From: Streptomyces cupreus
GTDB taxonomy: Bacteria > Actinomycetota > Actinomycetes > Streptomycetales > Streptomycetaceae
Assembly: GCF_014257025.1 (NCBI RefSeq)
Contig: NZ_JACMSF010000064.1
Coordinates: forward strand, 1-46,331
DNA length: 46,331 nt
Reading direction: 5' to 3'
Under the pieces are notes generated by a model. The model searched no databases. It had not been told where the DNA came from and saw only the letters and a program-made list of their open reading frames with translations. The translations under genes and the position numbers were made by a program. This document shows positions 34,501-41,879 of the stretch, in pieces (within the stretch, counting starts at the first letter, position 1; each line of letters opens with the position of its first letter).

Positions 34501-37281
34501 GACCCGTGGGACATCGTCACCACCTACGACTACAACGAGCTCGGCCAGCAGACCAAGCGCACCCTGACCTCGGCGGGCGGCTCGTCCGACCGCACCATGA
34601 CCTGGTCGCACTACCCCGACGGGTCCCTGAAGTCCCGCGCGGACGACGGAGTCCCGGTCGGCAAGTCGGTGGTCCTGGTGGACAACTCCGACACCCAGAA
34701 CACGTCCTCCACAGGGACTTGGGCCACCGGTGACACCGTAGGCCAGCACGGCTACAACCACCGCACCCACGCGGCGGGCACAGGTACCGACGCCTTCACC
34801 TGGACGCTGAACATCCCCAAGGACGGCACGTACACCGCGTACGTGAAGTTCCCGGGGGTGACTGGCACCGCCACGGCGGCGAAGTACACGGTCACGCACT
34901 CCACGGGGACGGCCGACAAGACACTCGATCAGAACGCAACCGCGAACCAGAACACCTGGGTGTCACTGGGCTCGTACGCCTTCAAGCAGGGCAATATGGC
35001 CAAGCTCCAGCTGTTCCAGAACAGCGGCGGCACGGTCGTCGCGGACGGCGTGAAGCTGGTGCGTGACGCCAGCGGCGACCCGGCCGACACCGAGAAGAAC
35101 AACTTCGCCTACACCTACGACCTCAACGGCAACCTCACCAAGATCGACGACACCTCGTCGACCGCGAAGATCGACGCGTACACGGTCGCCTACACCGGCC
35201 TCAACCAGGTCCAGAAGGTCACCGAAGCACTGGCTGGCACGGAGAAGAAGGCCACGTCGTACACGTACGACGCCAACGGCCAGCCGGAAACCGTCACCCA
35301 CCCCGACCAGTTCTCTAAATACACCTACGACCTGCGCGAACTCGTCAAGACGGTGTCGGTCGGCAAGACCGCGACGGACGCGGCGCCGAAGGTGACGTCG
35401 TACACGTACACCGACCGCGGCCAGAAGCTGAAGGAGACCAAGGCCAACGGCAACACCGTCGACTACACCTACTACCTCGACGCGGCCCTGAAGTCGACCA
35501 CCGAGAAGAAGGCCAACGGCACCACGCTGGTCGCCTCCCACACCTACGCCTACGACCCCAACGGCAACAAGGCGCAGGACGTGGCGAAGAAGATGAACGC
35601 CGACAACAACACGGCGTACCTCGACTCCACCACCAACTACACCTACGACCCGGCGGACCGACTGAAGGAGTCGGCCAAGACCGGCACCGGCGCAGGCACG
35701 GAGACGTACGTCCACGACGACAACGCCAACGTCATCCGCCAGACCGTCAAGAACCAGACCACACAGTACGAATACGATCGCAACCGCCTGCTGAAGGCGA
35801 CCGTGGGCACCTCCACGGCGAACTACAACTACGACCCGTTCGGCCGCCAGGAATCGGTCACCTCGAACGGCCAGATCATCGAGCGGAGCACGTACGACGG
35901 CTTCGACCACGTGGTCAAGTCCGAGAAGGCGGACTCCACCGGCGCGCTGAAGGCGACGACGTACACCTTCGACCCACTGGACCGCACCGCATCCAAGACA
36001 GCCGACGGTAAGACAACCGACTTCTCCTACCTGGGCCTGTCGTCAGAGGTCCTCGACGAGAAGGTCGCCGGCGAGCTGACGAAGTCCTACCAGTACAGCC
36101 CATGGGGCGAACGCCTCTCCCAGATCAAGCACAACACCGACGGCACGACCGAATCCGGCTACTACGGGTACAACAGCCATACCGACGTCGAGACATTGAC
36201 GGACAGCAACGGCAACACGAAGGCGACGTACGGCTACACCGCCTACGGCTCCGACGACGAGTCCGAGTACACCGGCATCGACAAGCCGAACGCTGCGGAC
36301 CCGACCAAGGAGGCGTACAACGCCTACCGCTACAACGCCAAACGCTGGGACGCCCAATCCGGCACCTACGACATGGGCTTCCGCGACTACAACCCCGGCC
36401 TGAACCGCTTCACCACCCGGGACATGTACAACGGCGCCCTCGCCGACATGGGCCTCGGCACCGACCCGTTCACCGGAAACCGATACGCATTCACCGGCGG
36501 CAACCCCAGCAGCCGGGTCGAGTACGACGGGCACGATTGGTGGAACCCCGCGAGTTGGTTCTCCAGCGGCGGGAAGACATCCACCAAGACCGGCGGCGGC
36601 TGGTTGAGCGCCGTGAAGGTCTTCGCGGACGTCATCGGCTGGAACACCTCCACGGGAGCCAGCGGCTTCGAGTCGGAGCCGGGTGACCGTCCCAACTACA
36701 AGAAAGGCTTGCTGGTCACTCCGGACAAGAAGGTGGAGTGGCAGCCTGGCGCCGACCAGGTCCCGTTCGGCAAGGAGGACTGCCGAAAAGGCAAGAGCCA
36801 GGTCTACTACATGCCGCTGGACTCCCAAGGGCGAGCCAGGGGTGTGAACGCCTGTATTACCCTCGCAGACCTCAACTATGTTGACGACGAAGGGACATTG
36901 CAGGGACCAAATCGTACGACCAAGATTGTTGGCAGTCCGGTGCCATGGCCCTTGGAGACGCCCGATGACTGGGCCAGTCGCCCCAAGGGCTGGCAACCGC
37001 ATTCAGGACTCAACCGGTCCCACCTCTTCGCCCGGCGGTTCGGCGGAAGCGGAACTGACCGCCGAAACCTGGTGCCGCTGCCCTGGCGCGTCAACCAGGT
37101 CGACATGGCCGGGTGGGAGTCTGCCATCGAGGAGGAGCTGGAGAAGGGCAACACGGTCTATTACTCCATGGCCGCGTCCTACGAAGGCAACAGCACGGAA
37201 CCCACACTGGAAGGGTTCGCCCAGGTCATCGACGGAGGCGGCGGATCGTACCCCTGGCAGTACATCGCTGGCACCGGATGA
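28567..37281 (+). CDS. Giant RHS polymorphic toxin with golvesin modules and endonuclease tail
   Basis: This gene encodes 2904 residues from a GTG behind AGGAAGG. Residues 1-30 are a signal peptide. Residues about 60-320 are the header shared with the NucA-type giant. A DNRLRE module begins near 325 and is split by a golvesin-like module at about 433-568. A second DNRLRE module spans about 760-960. The RHS shell runs from about 1130 to 2610 with many YDxxG-type repeats, interrupted by a second golvesin-like module at about 2035-2168. The core end motif GLNRFTTRDMYNGALADMGLG lies near 2610. The tail to 2904 has LNRSHLFARRFGGSGTDRRNLVPLPWRVNQVDM (written in parts: NRSHLFA, GTDRRNLVP), matching the DNA/RNA non-specific endonuclease NS_2 type with His2819. 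The cognate immunity gene follows. Confidence 0.93.
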   Translation: MRPRLGRTIACLVAAAVMSTALPQVAYAASDSGGDEKGILDTLKGWFTEEEEDKDGRAEKPPSHDELEVADRQHLPREKSRPPAKRVREITGRRTASARFWELSDGRVEAELAAAPTSYRSGKSWKSIDTTVRESGAKGFDLANTTNEGRTWFGSDTGRLVRFKSPDGRSVTLGLEGAGRALKPVAKGSEVTYRDAVHGADLQYVVGAGRVKENIVLADRPDGPVKFTFTLDTDGLVPKARKDGSIALYGALPNTPVMVIPAPYMTDAKKAEKSVFGQTYSTKVTQKLTKDGKSWKLTVTPDATWLAAKERQYPVVIDPTITIAPSPTGSQDVMVLSDQPSTNFNTSWKLSAGKTDTGIARSLIQFPLDEIPAGVDLDSARLEMYFDQAHTTGADDNTIEVRRATGPWNETTATWSSTSGLVGELSGTTVQFDDGDAGTAAVGTWPPTGSALKEHAIGNDYVFNQDSISGDTYTWQTPVGDTGTYRVDAHYVASSNRTTAAPYTVTYNGGTATTSVDQTVGPDGVWATLGNGTQYQFNRGGTGYKVVLGDTASPAGSAVIADAVRLNNPAQIVKNKGEYSQWHNFPVTNTVQKWVSGTEANHGFVVQAKDDTLAATALGGPRYEAGDGAYGGETSTIPRLTVTYGKVGTSLNSPTVVHSTGPELSWKPYSNTTGDSGLDLVEYQLHRSTQQAFTPSAATLVAPIGSTATTYTDTTATPTPDSSSEEIGRSYYYQIAVKTADGQLLGSPTRIVGIPKAGRTMRLIQGTSGVTDTTLSSAKPTTNQDTISYDGVGQKWLSVGNNTPTNSTEKTRAVMRFDTSAIPVTGTVIDSTLFMWGAETTRTSTGARYNLHGLTKGFDETSATWNNATASTAWSSAGGDYSSLVSDYEPWWTNDVGRHNWNATSLTQGWVKTPSSNHGAMVKLADESASGPQEQTVFLASEAADWQIGPLLRVIYVDSTTEDTYYAPQTPARMTPNSTYTVDFTVTNTTNSAWATGERELSYTWKLPDGTDKTTAATQASTAIPALSPGQSATIKAQVKTPINSDSGNKRSQYVLGWDVRKVSDGSWLSAGTGGIPPLKQNVAVEDPTSETLGLEKFYAYTGKNTGAGSTVMNNLASGNSVWSYNAFTNPGRGLTTFARFAYNSLDTSDSLMGHGWSGQLAGPTRFGAPLDLHPKANPTEIRLPDGDGTTHTFTKQADGSWKAPAGVHYRLTMKAGLDCTPNKDPIPDAWTLMRPDGTRFLFGCDGYMTSVVDKNGNTQTYTYEERTSHGKPTKFLKYITDPSGRKSLRIGYWLKGDATYSYISDTGAQVTGTNLNNPKIYDHIASLTDISGRKISFYYTEKGLLGRMVDGNGSTQPKTFKFTYDATQGEKNVKLVKVTDPRGNATSLAYYAPPDGDSKYHWWTKTITDRLAGDTAFAYAADTTNTKFTNTTVTDAEAHTTRYQTDDFGRPIETTNAKSQTTKMSWDADNNVTYLEEDNGAKTAYCYDQKTGYPLWQRDAENNQTGVPDPRTTCLTETGEVPAPDQWPANAAKYQYQTRADGYSADLWRKTSPEGRAWQFGYDTFGNLKTVTDPKGVATATADDYTTKYDYNAYGQLTKATDANGNPTSYGGFGPTGYPTTITDAKTNTTRYVYDERGQVKQVIDANDKVTTQDYDTFGRPTVNTVPKNQATGELITTEAPVYDANDNVTTSKAPNGAVSTAVYDKADQITSATAPANNNTTPRTSTYTYDKVGNLKTTTEPKGTDTPTDLTDYVTTNHYNEIYQLTSAVNAAGDKVSYEYDTVGNVTKVIDPKKNATTDTTDYTTKTAYDLNHRVTSVTDAAGKTSKRFYDKDSLVTSTVDAENNTTTIAYDERGKQKEVKVPHSGTTSITYRTTQFEYDQVGNTTKVITPRAVAAGTTTAFTARTEYDALNRPVKQYQPYDPADTRHNNANVYTETVYDEVGRVKTTSLPPSEGETVRNDTTFEYFDNGWVRSSTDPWDIVTTYDYNELGQQTKRTLTSAGGSSDRTMTWSHYPDGSLKSRADDGVPVGKSVVLVDNSDTQNTSSTGTWATGDTVGQHGYNHRTHAAGTGTDAFTWTLNIPKDGTYTAYVKFPGVTGTATAAKYTVTHSTGTADKTLDQNATANQNTWVSLGSYAFKQGNMAKLQLFQNSGGTVVADGVKLVRDASGDPADTEKNNFAYTYDLNGNLTKIDDTSSTAKIDAYTVAYTGLNQVQKVTEALAGTEKKATSYTYDANGQPETVTHPDQFSKYTYDLRELVKTVSVGKTATDAAPKVTSYTYTDRGQKLKETKANGNTVDYTYYLDAALKSTTEKKANGTTLVASHTYAYDPNGNKAQDVAKKMNADNNTAYLDSTTNYTYDPADRLKESAKTGTGAGTETYVHDDNANVIRQTVKNQTTQYEYDRNRLLKATVGTSTANYNYDPFGRQESVTSNGQIIERSTYDGFDHVVKSEKADSTGALKATTYTFDPLDRTASKTADGKTTDFSYLGLSSEVLDEKVAGELTKSYQYSPWGERLSQIKHNTDGTTESGYYGYNSHTDVETLTDSNGNTKATYGYTAYGSDDESEYTGIDKPNAADPTKEAYNAYRYNAKRWDAQSGTYDMGFRDYNPGLNRFTTRDMYNGALADMGLGTDPFTGNRYAFTGGNPSSRVEYDGHDWWNPASWFSSGGKTSTKTGGGWLSAVKVFADVIGWNTSTGASGFESEPGDRPNYKKGLLVTPDKKVEWQPGADQVPFGKEDCRKGKSQVYYMPLDSQGRARGVNACITLADLNYVDDEGTLQGPNRTTKIVGSPVPWPLETPDDWASRPKGWQPHSGLNRSHLFARRFGGSGTDRRNLVPLPWRVNQVDMAGWESAIEEELEKGNTVYYSMAASYEGNSTEPTLEGFAQVIDGGGGSYPWQYIAGTG

Positions 37282-37303
37282 CGGCAAGAAAGGAGTGAGA
37301 AAC

Positions 37304-37825
37304 TTGGATTGGGTGCGTGAACTCGTCTCCCTGACTGGCTGGCAAGCGGAGCGGCAGGAGATGGCTTGGATTGAAACCGAGCGCGAGTTCGGTACACCAC
37401 TTCCCGCAGATTTCAAGGAAATCTGCGAGGTGTTCGGCAGGGGCAGTTTCTGCGGTTATCTGGAGTTGCTACTGCCGGTGGACTCGTCTGATCCGTACAG
37501 CCTAGTGGGGAGATGGGAGGCACTGAAGAGCCGAGCAGATAGCGCGTCGGTGCGTTCCTTCTTCGAGCCCTACCTGGTCTTTGATGGCAGCGGCATCATC
37601 CTCTGGGGTGTTTCGGTGACCGAAGCCTCGTATGGCTGGCTAGCCGACACAGCCACGCCGGCGGGGAAGTGGCCTGTCGTGGCACGGACCGATCCCCTCG
37701 AAGAGTGGCACCGCTTCGACGTCTCCACTGCAGAATTTATCTGCAAGGTGCTCACCGATCGGGAGTTCCGTCCGGTCTCCGTCGCCGCGAAGGTAGAACG
37801 CCCGTTCTTCCAGACATACGGCTAA
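37304..37825 (+). CDS. SUKH (SMI1/KNR4) immunity protein for the RHS toxin
   Basis: This gene encodes 173 residues. I chose the TTG at 37304, eight bases after AAAGGAG (37289-37295); a GTG at 37295 would overlap that site. The sequence follows the SUKH pattern: TEREFGTPLPADFKEICEVFGRGSFCGYLELL, VFDGSGIILWGVSVTEASYGWLAD, WPVVARTDPLEEWHRFDVSTAEFICKVLTDREFRP. It is cytoplasmic. It starts 22 bp after the RHS stop on the same strand, the classical toxin-immunity order, so it very likely neutralises the endonuclease tail of that protein. Two degraded relatives lie downstream at 38.05 and 41.3 kb. Confidence 0.9.
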   Translation: MDWVRELVSLTGWQAERQEMAWIETEREFGTPLPADFKEICEVFGRGSFCGYLELLLPVDSSDPYSLVGRWEALKSRADSASVRSFFEPYLVFDGSGIILWGVSVTEASYGWLADTATPAGKWPVVARTDPLEEWHRFDVSTAEFICKVLTDREFRPVSVAAKVERPFFQTYG

Positions 37826-38043
37826 CGCCGTGAGCAAGGTGAACACACACCGGCGTCCGTAATATCAGGGTCTCCGGTTCAGCGGGTCCCCGCCCTCCCG
37901 TCCAGGCAGACTGGAGTGTGGGGACCCGCGTGTTACCCCTCCCAGGGCAGGACCGCGAACCTGGCCAAGGTCGTCTCCGCGACGGGAACCTTCGGCCTGA
38001 ATGCCAACCATGTCCTCACCCCCGCATCCCTGGACGGAAATCG
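37826..38043. other. Non-coding stretch after the immunity gene
   Basis: No complete gene is visible. A frame from 37930 to about 38080 (TANLAKVVSATGTFGLNANHVLTP in part) looks protein-like but has no start and no recognised family. It may be the remains of a lost toxin tail joined to the SUKH fragment that follows. Confidence 0.35.
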
Positions 38044-38145
38044 AATCGCCACATTCACGAGTGGAACCGGTACAAGATGACGGCCACGGAGTTCCTGTAT
38101 CGGATCCTCACCGATTCAGCCTTCCTACCCACTCCGTGGCACGGC
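38044..38145 (+). pseudogene. SUKH immunity gene fragment (C-terminal piece)
   Basis: The frame reads HIHEWNRYKMTATEFLYRILTDSAFLP, which aligns with the end of the intact SUKH protein upstream (LEEWHRFDVSTAEFICKVLTDREFRP). Everything N-terminal of it is missing. It shares an identical stretch of about 20 bases (ACATTCACGAGTGGAACCGG, 38051-38070) with the SUKH remnant at 41.5 kb, so both derive from one subfamily. Confidence 0.75.
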
Positions 38146-38308
38146 CGTCGACGGGCCGTTCGTCGAGCCTGCCTGAACTCCGGAGACGGAGAGAAAGGAT
38201 CATCCTGCAATGGACGTGTGGAAGCGGCCGTCGTGCGGGCCCCAGCAACCAGCATGTGCACGATACGTGTAGCCGGCCACGTCGACGGCGGGCCGTGCGG
38301 GCAGCCGC

Positions 38309-38700
38309 GTGCCGTTGGTGGTGGCCTTGGCGATCGCGGCAGCTGGCGTGGTCCTCGCGACCGTGAGCATTCTGGTGTCCGGCGGTGAGACTACGGGTTA
38401 CCGCACGTGGCACGCGGAGAGCGGGGCGATGGAAGCGACGTATCCCGCAAGGAGCGACGTCGCGGTGAAGCCCCTGGACGGGTCCGGCGTCCGGCGCGGT
38501 GACGTGGTCCTGTTCTCCGCCCGCGAGTGGGGCTCCGACAGCATCTTCATGATGCGGGTCATAGGCGCCGGCAGCGATCACGTCGTCATCGACGAGCCCG
38601 GCAGAGTGAGTATCAACGGCAAGACCTTGCACGAGCCGTACCTCTTCGACAGCGGCCCCTATTTCCCCCGCCTGTGGAGATCACGGTCCCCGAAGGCGGG
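38309..38700 (+). pseudogene. Broken S26 (type I) signal peptidase-like gene
   Basis: The frame starts with a hydrophobic helix (LVVALAIAAAGVVLATVSILVSGG). It continues with the nucleophile region YRTWHAESGAMEATYPARSDVAV, the strand VRRGDVVLFSAREW, and MMRVIGAGSDHVVIDEPGRVSINGKTLHEPYLFDSG, all characteristic of S26 peptidases of the SGxMxP type. The serine of SGAM is present, but the usual catalytic Lys before Arg-Val-Ile-Gly (KRVIG) is Met. Near 38665 the frame shifts; the next box continues as VEITVPEGG in another frame and then degenerates, without the GDN/SxDSR motif. The gene start is also uncertain. S26 genes often accompany Streptomyces RHS toxins. Confidence 0.7.
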
Positions 38701-38744
38701 TGCGTGAGTGACTCCAATCTTGCTGTGATACAGGACGGAATGTC

Positions 38745-39617
38745 ATGGTTTTTACAACGCCGGATCCAGTGGTGGACGTGACTGCGATGATGCCGCAGCT
38801 GGTCGATTGGCGGAAGATAACGGTTCGCCTGCACCCTCGTCCGGGTACCCCGTCCTTCCAAGAGAGTCATGTTGGCGGCCCGATGCTCCGGATGCCTGGG
38901 CGGGCCTGGCCGAGTTGCGACGAGCATCCGGCCGAAATTAATGGGAGCCTTATTCCGCGGCCGATGGTATCGGTGGCGCAGCTATATAAGCAGCAATTCC
39001 CTGAGATCCCCTACCCGGTTGACAGTGACCTTCTCCAGATTTTCTGGTGCCCAAACGATCATTTCATCGAGTACACCGAATCATCTTTTGAAGGGCCAGC
39101 TGTCAAAATCGTCTGGGGTGACTCCAGTATGGGACTCGGTGGTTACCATTCCACTGCGGCCGACATAGTTGATCCGTTGATAGATTCCTACCTAGTGCGC
39201 CCTTGTGGTATCACTCCCGAGCGTGTGGTGGAATTTCCTGATGTAGATGAGCTCCCTGCTGATGTAAGATCCATGCTGGAGATTCTTGATCAGCGCGAGG
39301 GCCTGCGCTATCAGTACGCCCTTTCCGTCGCGCGAGGTTGGAAAGTCGGAGGGTGGGCAAGCTGGCACTCCACGGATTTGCTGGATTTGTCCTGCCCGGA
39401 CTGTGACGGACCGGTCACTCTGCTCCTGAAGGTAGACAGTAATGAGTGGGATAGCGGTAGTAGACGATGGCGGCCCGTGGAGGATCGAGATCTTGAAGAT
39501 GAGGAACTTCAAGTCGCGTATGCGCCAACCAGGGTTGAGGTGGCGAGGGCCGGGGAGCTGCGGATCTTCTGCTGTCGGAGCAATGTCCATCATCGCGTGG
39601 TCTTGGATACTCAGTGA
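38745..39617 (+). CDS. DUF1963/YwqG-like cytoplasmic protein
   Basis: This gene encodes 290 residues. The ATG at 38745 follows AGGACGGAA. The sequence has HVGGPMLRMPGRAWPSCDEHP, LIPRPMVSVAQLYKQQFPEIPYP, DLLQIFWCPNDHFI, and a late CPDCDG pair, then RIFCCRSNVHHRVVL at the end. This is the layout of DUF1963 (YwqG) proteins, which occur frequently in immunity-gene clusters. No enzyme motif is evident. Its base composition is visibly lower in G+C than the flanks, as expected of recently acquired immunity-type genes. It stands between the broken signal peptidase and a frameshifted gene. An immunity role is inferred from context only. Confidence 0.75.
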   Translation: MVFTTPDPVVDVTAMMPQLVDWRKITVRLHPRPGTPSFQESHVGGPMLRMPGRAWPSCDEHPAEINGSLIPRPMVSVAQLYKQQFPEIPYPVDSDLLQIFWCPNDHFIEYTESSFEGPAVKIVWGDSSMGLGGYHSTAADIVDPLIDSYLVRPCGITPERVVEFPDVDELPADVRSMLEILDQREGLRYQYALSVARGWKVGGWASWHSTDLLDLSCPDCDGPVTLLLKVDSNEWDSGSRRWRPVEDRDLEDEELQVAYAPTRVEVARAGELRIFCCRSNVHHRVVLDTQ

Positions 39618-39867
39618 CCTTCGCACCAAGCCTGGTCAAGCTGCTTTTGAACAGCGCGATCATAATTAGGACTGTTTAGCGCTCCAGATGTCGACCGTCA
39701 TCTTCATTTCCGCCTCGCAGTTTGTCGGCTGACATCCACTCAGGCATGACGGCGACGTCGCCAGACGGAGCGACCGAGCGGCCAATCCCAAGTCGGCACT
39801 ACAGGAAGTTCCGTGACAGACAGGGACGTGTAACGGTCGACCAACGGTGATACGATTCGGGTGGGTT
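39618..39867. other. Lower-GC intergenic stretch
   Basis: No gene is evident. A TACGAT hexamer at about 39850-39855 could be a -10 box for the following gene, but I see no matching -35 box. Confidence 0.3.
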
Positions 39868-40466
39868 GTGAGTGAAATACAGAGATGTGGTAAACGCCTG
39901 GGCCAAGCCACTCCCGAGCAGGCCGCCCTGTTTAGCGCTGCGTGTGTGTCCCGTGTGCAGCCGATTGTGCGGGCCTGCGCGACAGCGTCGACCGCGGCCC
40001 GATTTGCCGCGCTGTCGGATCTCCTATGGCAGCCGGAAAGTCTGCTGGAGCAGCAGGAACTCATCCAGGCCCTGCAGAATTCTCCGGAACTGCTCGTAGA
40101 GAGCGCAGAAGAAATTCACTACTGGGCGCACCATGCCTTGGCCATGACTTTCGAGGCGACACAGGGGCAACAAGAACCGGAAGCATCCGATGCCCGTGCC
40201 GAGGCGTGCTGCGCCCTTGGACGCAATATTGCTGGTGACTTCGACGGAATCCTCGACGAGGACGAGGGGGCCTGGAAGTCACACTTCCGCCTCAGGGAAT
40301 CCATGAGCAATTGGAGTCGGCAGCCCAGGGTGAGGTAATCGAGATCCTCTTCGCAGAAGACAATCCTCAAATTTGGATTACGCGAATCAGGGCATCCTTC
40401 GAGCCTGCCATCGCGAGATACACCGAGGATATGCCTCGCTTTCTCCGCTTGGGAGGATGGGCATAG
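39868..40466 (+). pseudogene. Frameshifted hypothetical, immunity-like
   Basis: The first frame begins at the GTG at 39868 (MSEIQRCGKRLGQATPEQAALF) and runs to HFRLRESMSNWSRQPRVR with a stop at 40338. Near 40290-40312 a second frame takes over sensibly as HEQLESAAQGEVIEILF, AEDNPQIWITRIRASFEPAI and RYTEDMPRFLRLGGWA, ending at 40466. Together they would make about 198 residues. The protein is helical and acidic, with no signal peptide, and I could not assign a family. A one-base change, natural or a sequencing error, accounts for the break. A strong terminator follows. Confidence 0.6.
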
Positions 40467-40534
40467 AGTCAAAATGCGTAAGTACAGTTCAGCTCCGCCG
40501 CTCTCAACCTGCTGGACCTGACTTAGAGTCACAA

Positions 40535-40570
40535 CTCTGCCTCCCGGCCGGTACAGGCCGGGAGGCAGAG
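40535..40570 (+). terminator. Perfect 15-bp hairpin followed by T-rich tail
   Basis: The arms 40535-40549 and 40556-40570 are perfectly complementary with a 6-nt loop, followed by CTTTCC. It ends the transcript of the frameshifted gene and lies 45 bp before the next start. Confidence 0.88.
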
Positions 40571-40614
40571 CTTTCCATGAATTCACGAGTCTCAATAGTA
40601 AGGAAGTGTTTTGA

Positions 40615-41142
40615 GTGACGCTGGAAGGTGTGGGCGTGATCGATTTCCAGTTGTACCTGCTGAAGGTGATGGATCCCCCCGCTTCATTGCTGGACTCCAG
40701 CCTGAAGAAACTGAATCGAACCGCAGCTCACATGAAAGACCGCCACGGAGTGGTTTCTCAGTTGATTCGCCTAGGGTCGGGCAATGCGCGAAATCTTGAG
40801 ATCATCCTCAAAGAGGCTCAAGTGGATTCGCGTGGCGAGAGAGGGCAGTGGAATGTATACCAACTCCCCTTGTGGCCTGATTTCAAATTCTCCATTCTTC
40901 TTGACCAGACCGGCCGATTCGTTGAGAAGATGGAATTTGAGCAATGTAACGATTCCGAGGGGGTGAACCAGATTGCACCCTGGAGGTTCCTTGAGGCCGA
41001 CCTGGCTGCAAACTTCGACCAGGTTCGAACGATTGATGGCTGGGGTCACTATCACACCTACAACGCCCAGGGTTTCGATAGGGAGAAGTATTTTCTCAGG
41101 TTTGCCTGGGGATTGCTTCAAGAGATCGAACTAATCCGATGA
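40615..41142 (+). CDS. Hypothetical cytoplasmic protein in the immunity cluster
   Basis: This gene encodes 175 residues from a GTG with AAGGAAG seven bases upstream. The sequence is helical at the start (FQLYLLKVMDPPASLLDSSLKKLNR), then beta-rich with WNVYQLPLWPDFKFSILLDQTGRFVEKMEF, and ends FDREKYFLRFAWGLLQEIELI. It has no signal peptide or membrane helix. Codon use is clearly lower in G+C than typical Streptomyces genes, pointing to recent acquisition. No family was recognised. Location in a run of immunity genes suggests an immunity role, which is inference. Confidence 0.65.
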   Translation: MTLEGVGVIDFQLYLLKVMDPPASLLDSSLKKLNRTAAHMKDRHGVVSQLIRLGSGNARNLEIILKEAQVDSRGERGQWNVYQLPLWPDFKFSILLDQTGRFVEKMEFEQCNDSEGVNQIAPWRFLEADLAANFDQVRTIDGWGHYHTYNAQGFDREKYFLRFAWGLLQEIELIR

Positions 41143-41279
41143 TACGGACTGCGCGGTCGCGCAGCGGACCCGTTTTCCAGCCCTCGGCTCTACTCGGCGT
41201 GCCGCCATCTGCGGATGGCAGAACAACAGTAAATTCCAGAATTCCCATAAAGCAGCGTGGGTCGTAGCGCAGCCCTGGG

Positions 41280-41545
41280 TGCAGATCCGAGAAGTCACTG
41301 GGTAACGAACTGCCCGGTGACTACAAGCAGTTGTGTCAGGCGTTCGGGGTCGGCGAGTTCTCGCAGGAGGTGTGGGTGCTGTGCGCCGACGAGACCCGCT
41401 TGGGTGATCTGCTGACGGAGTGGCAGGGACTCCTGGAGGGCGACGGCCCTTCGGACGGGCCGCCCGGTGGATGCATGGCCGGTCCTGGCCATGCAAGTGG
41501 ACATTCACGAGTGGAACCGGTCTGTATGGATCGGGACGGATCGTG
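41280..41545 (+). pseudogene. SUKH immunity gene remnant
   Basis: The frame SEKSLGNELPGDYKQLCQAFGVGEFSQEVWVLCADE aligns with the N-terminal part of the intact SUKH protein (TPLPADFKEICEVFGRGSF), then DLLTEWQGLLEGDG. A frame change near 41465 moves to WPVLAMQVDIHEWNR, matching the C-terminal block, after which homology stops. The N-terminus and end are lost. It shares a 20-base identical stretch (41501-41520) with the fragment at 38.05 kb. Confidence 0.75.
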
Positions 41546-41879
41546 GAGCGGGCCCGCGCAGTGCGCCGTACCCCCACCACAACTTCGCCGCCCAAGGTGG
41601 TGCGGGACTTCGACGGAGTGCCTGCACGGCGTCTACCTGTAGGGGAGGAATCACGGGATGCGGGTGGGGATCACCGGGTCATCGGGGGCTCAGCGCGGAT
41701 GTGGAGCAACAGATGCGCTCGATGGCGTCCCGCGTGATGGTGTAGGCGATCACCGTGCGGGGGTGCGCGGGCGGGTGCCCGGGGCGTGCATCCGGTGACG
41801 GTCTCCGCTCCCTGCGCATGAGGCAGGCCACCGTGCAAATCTCCCTGGTGAACGGCCAGTTCAACCTTGGAGGTGCCCG
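41546..41879. other. Upstream flank of the IS256-type remnant
   Basis: No gene is supported. The last part probably belongs to the left end of the IS256-type element, but I could not identify its terminal repeat. Confidence 0.35.
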
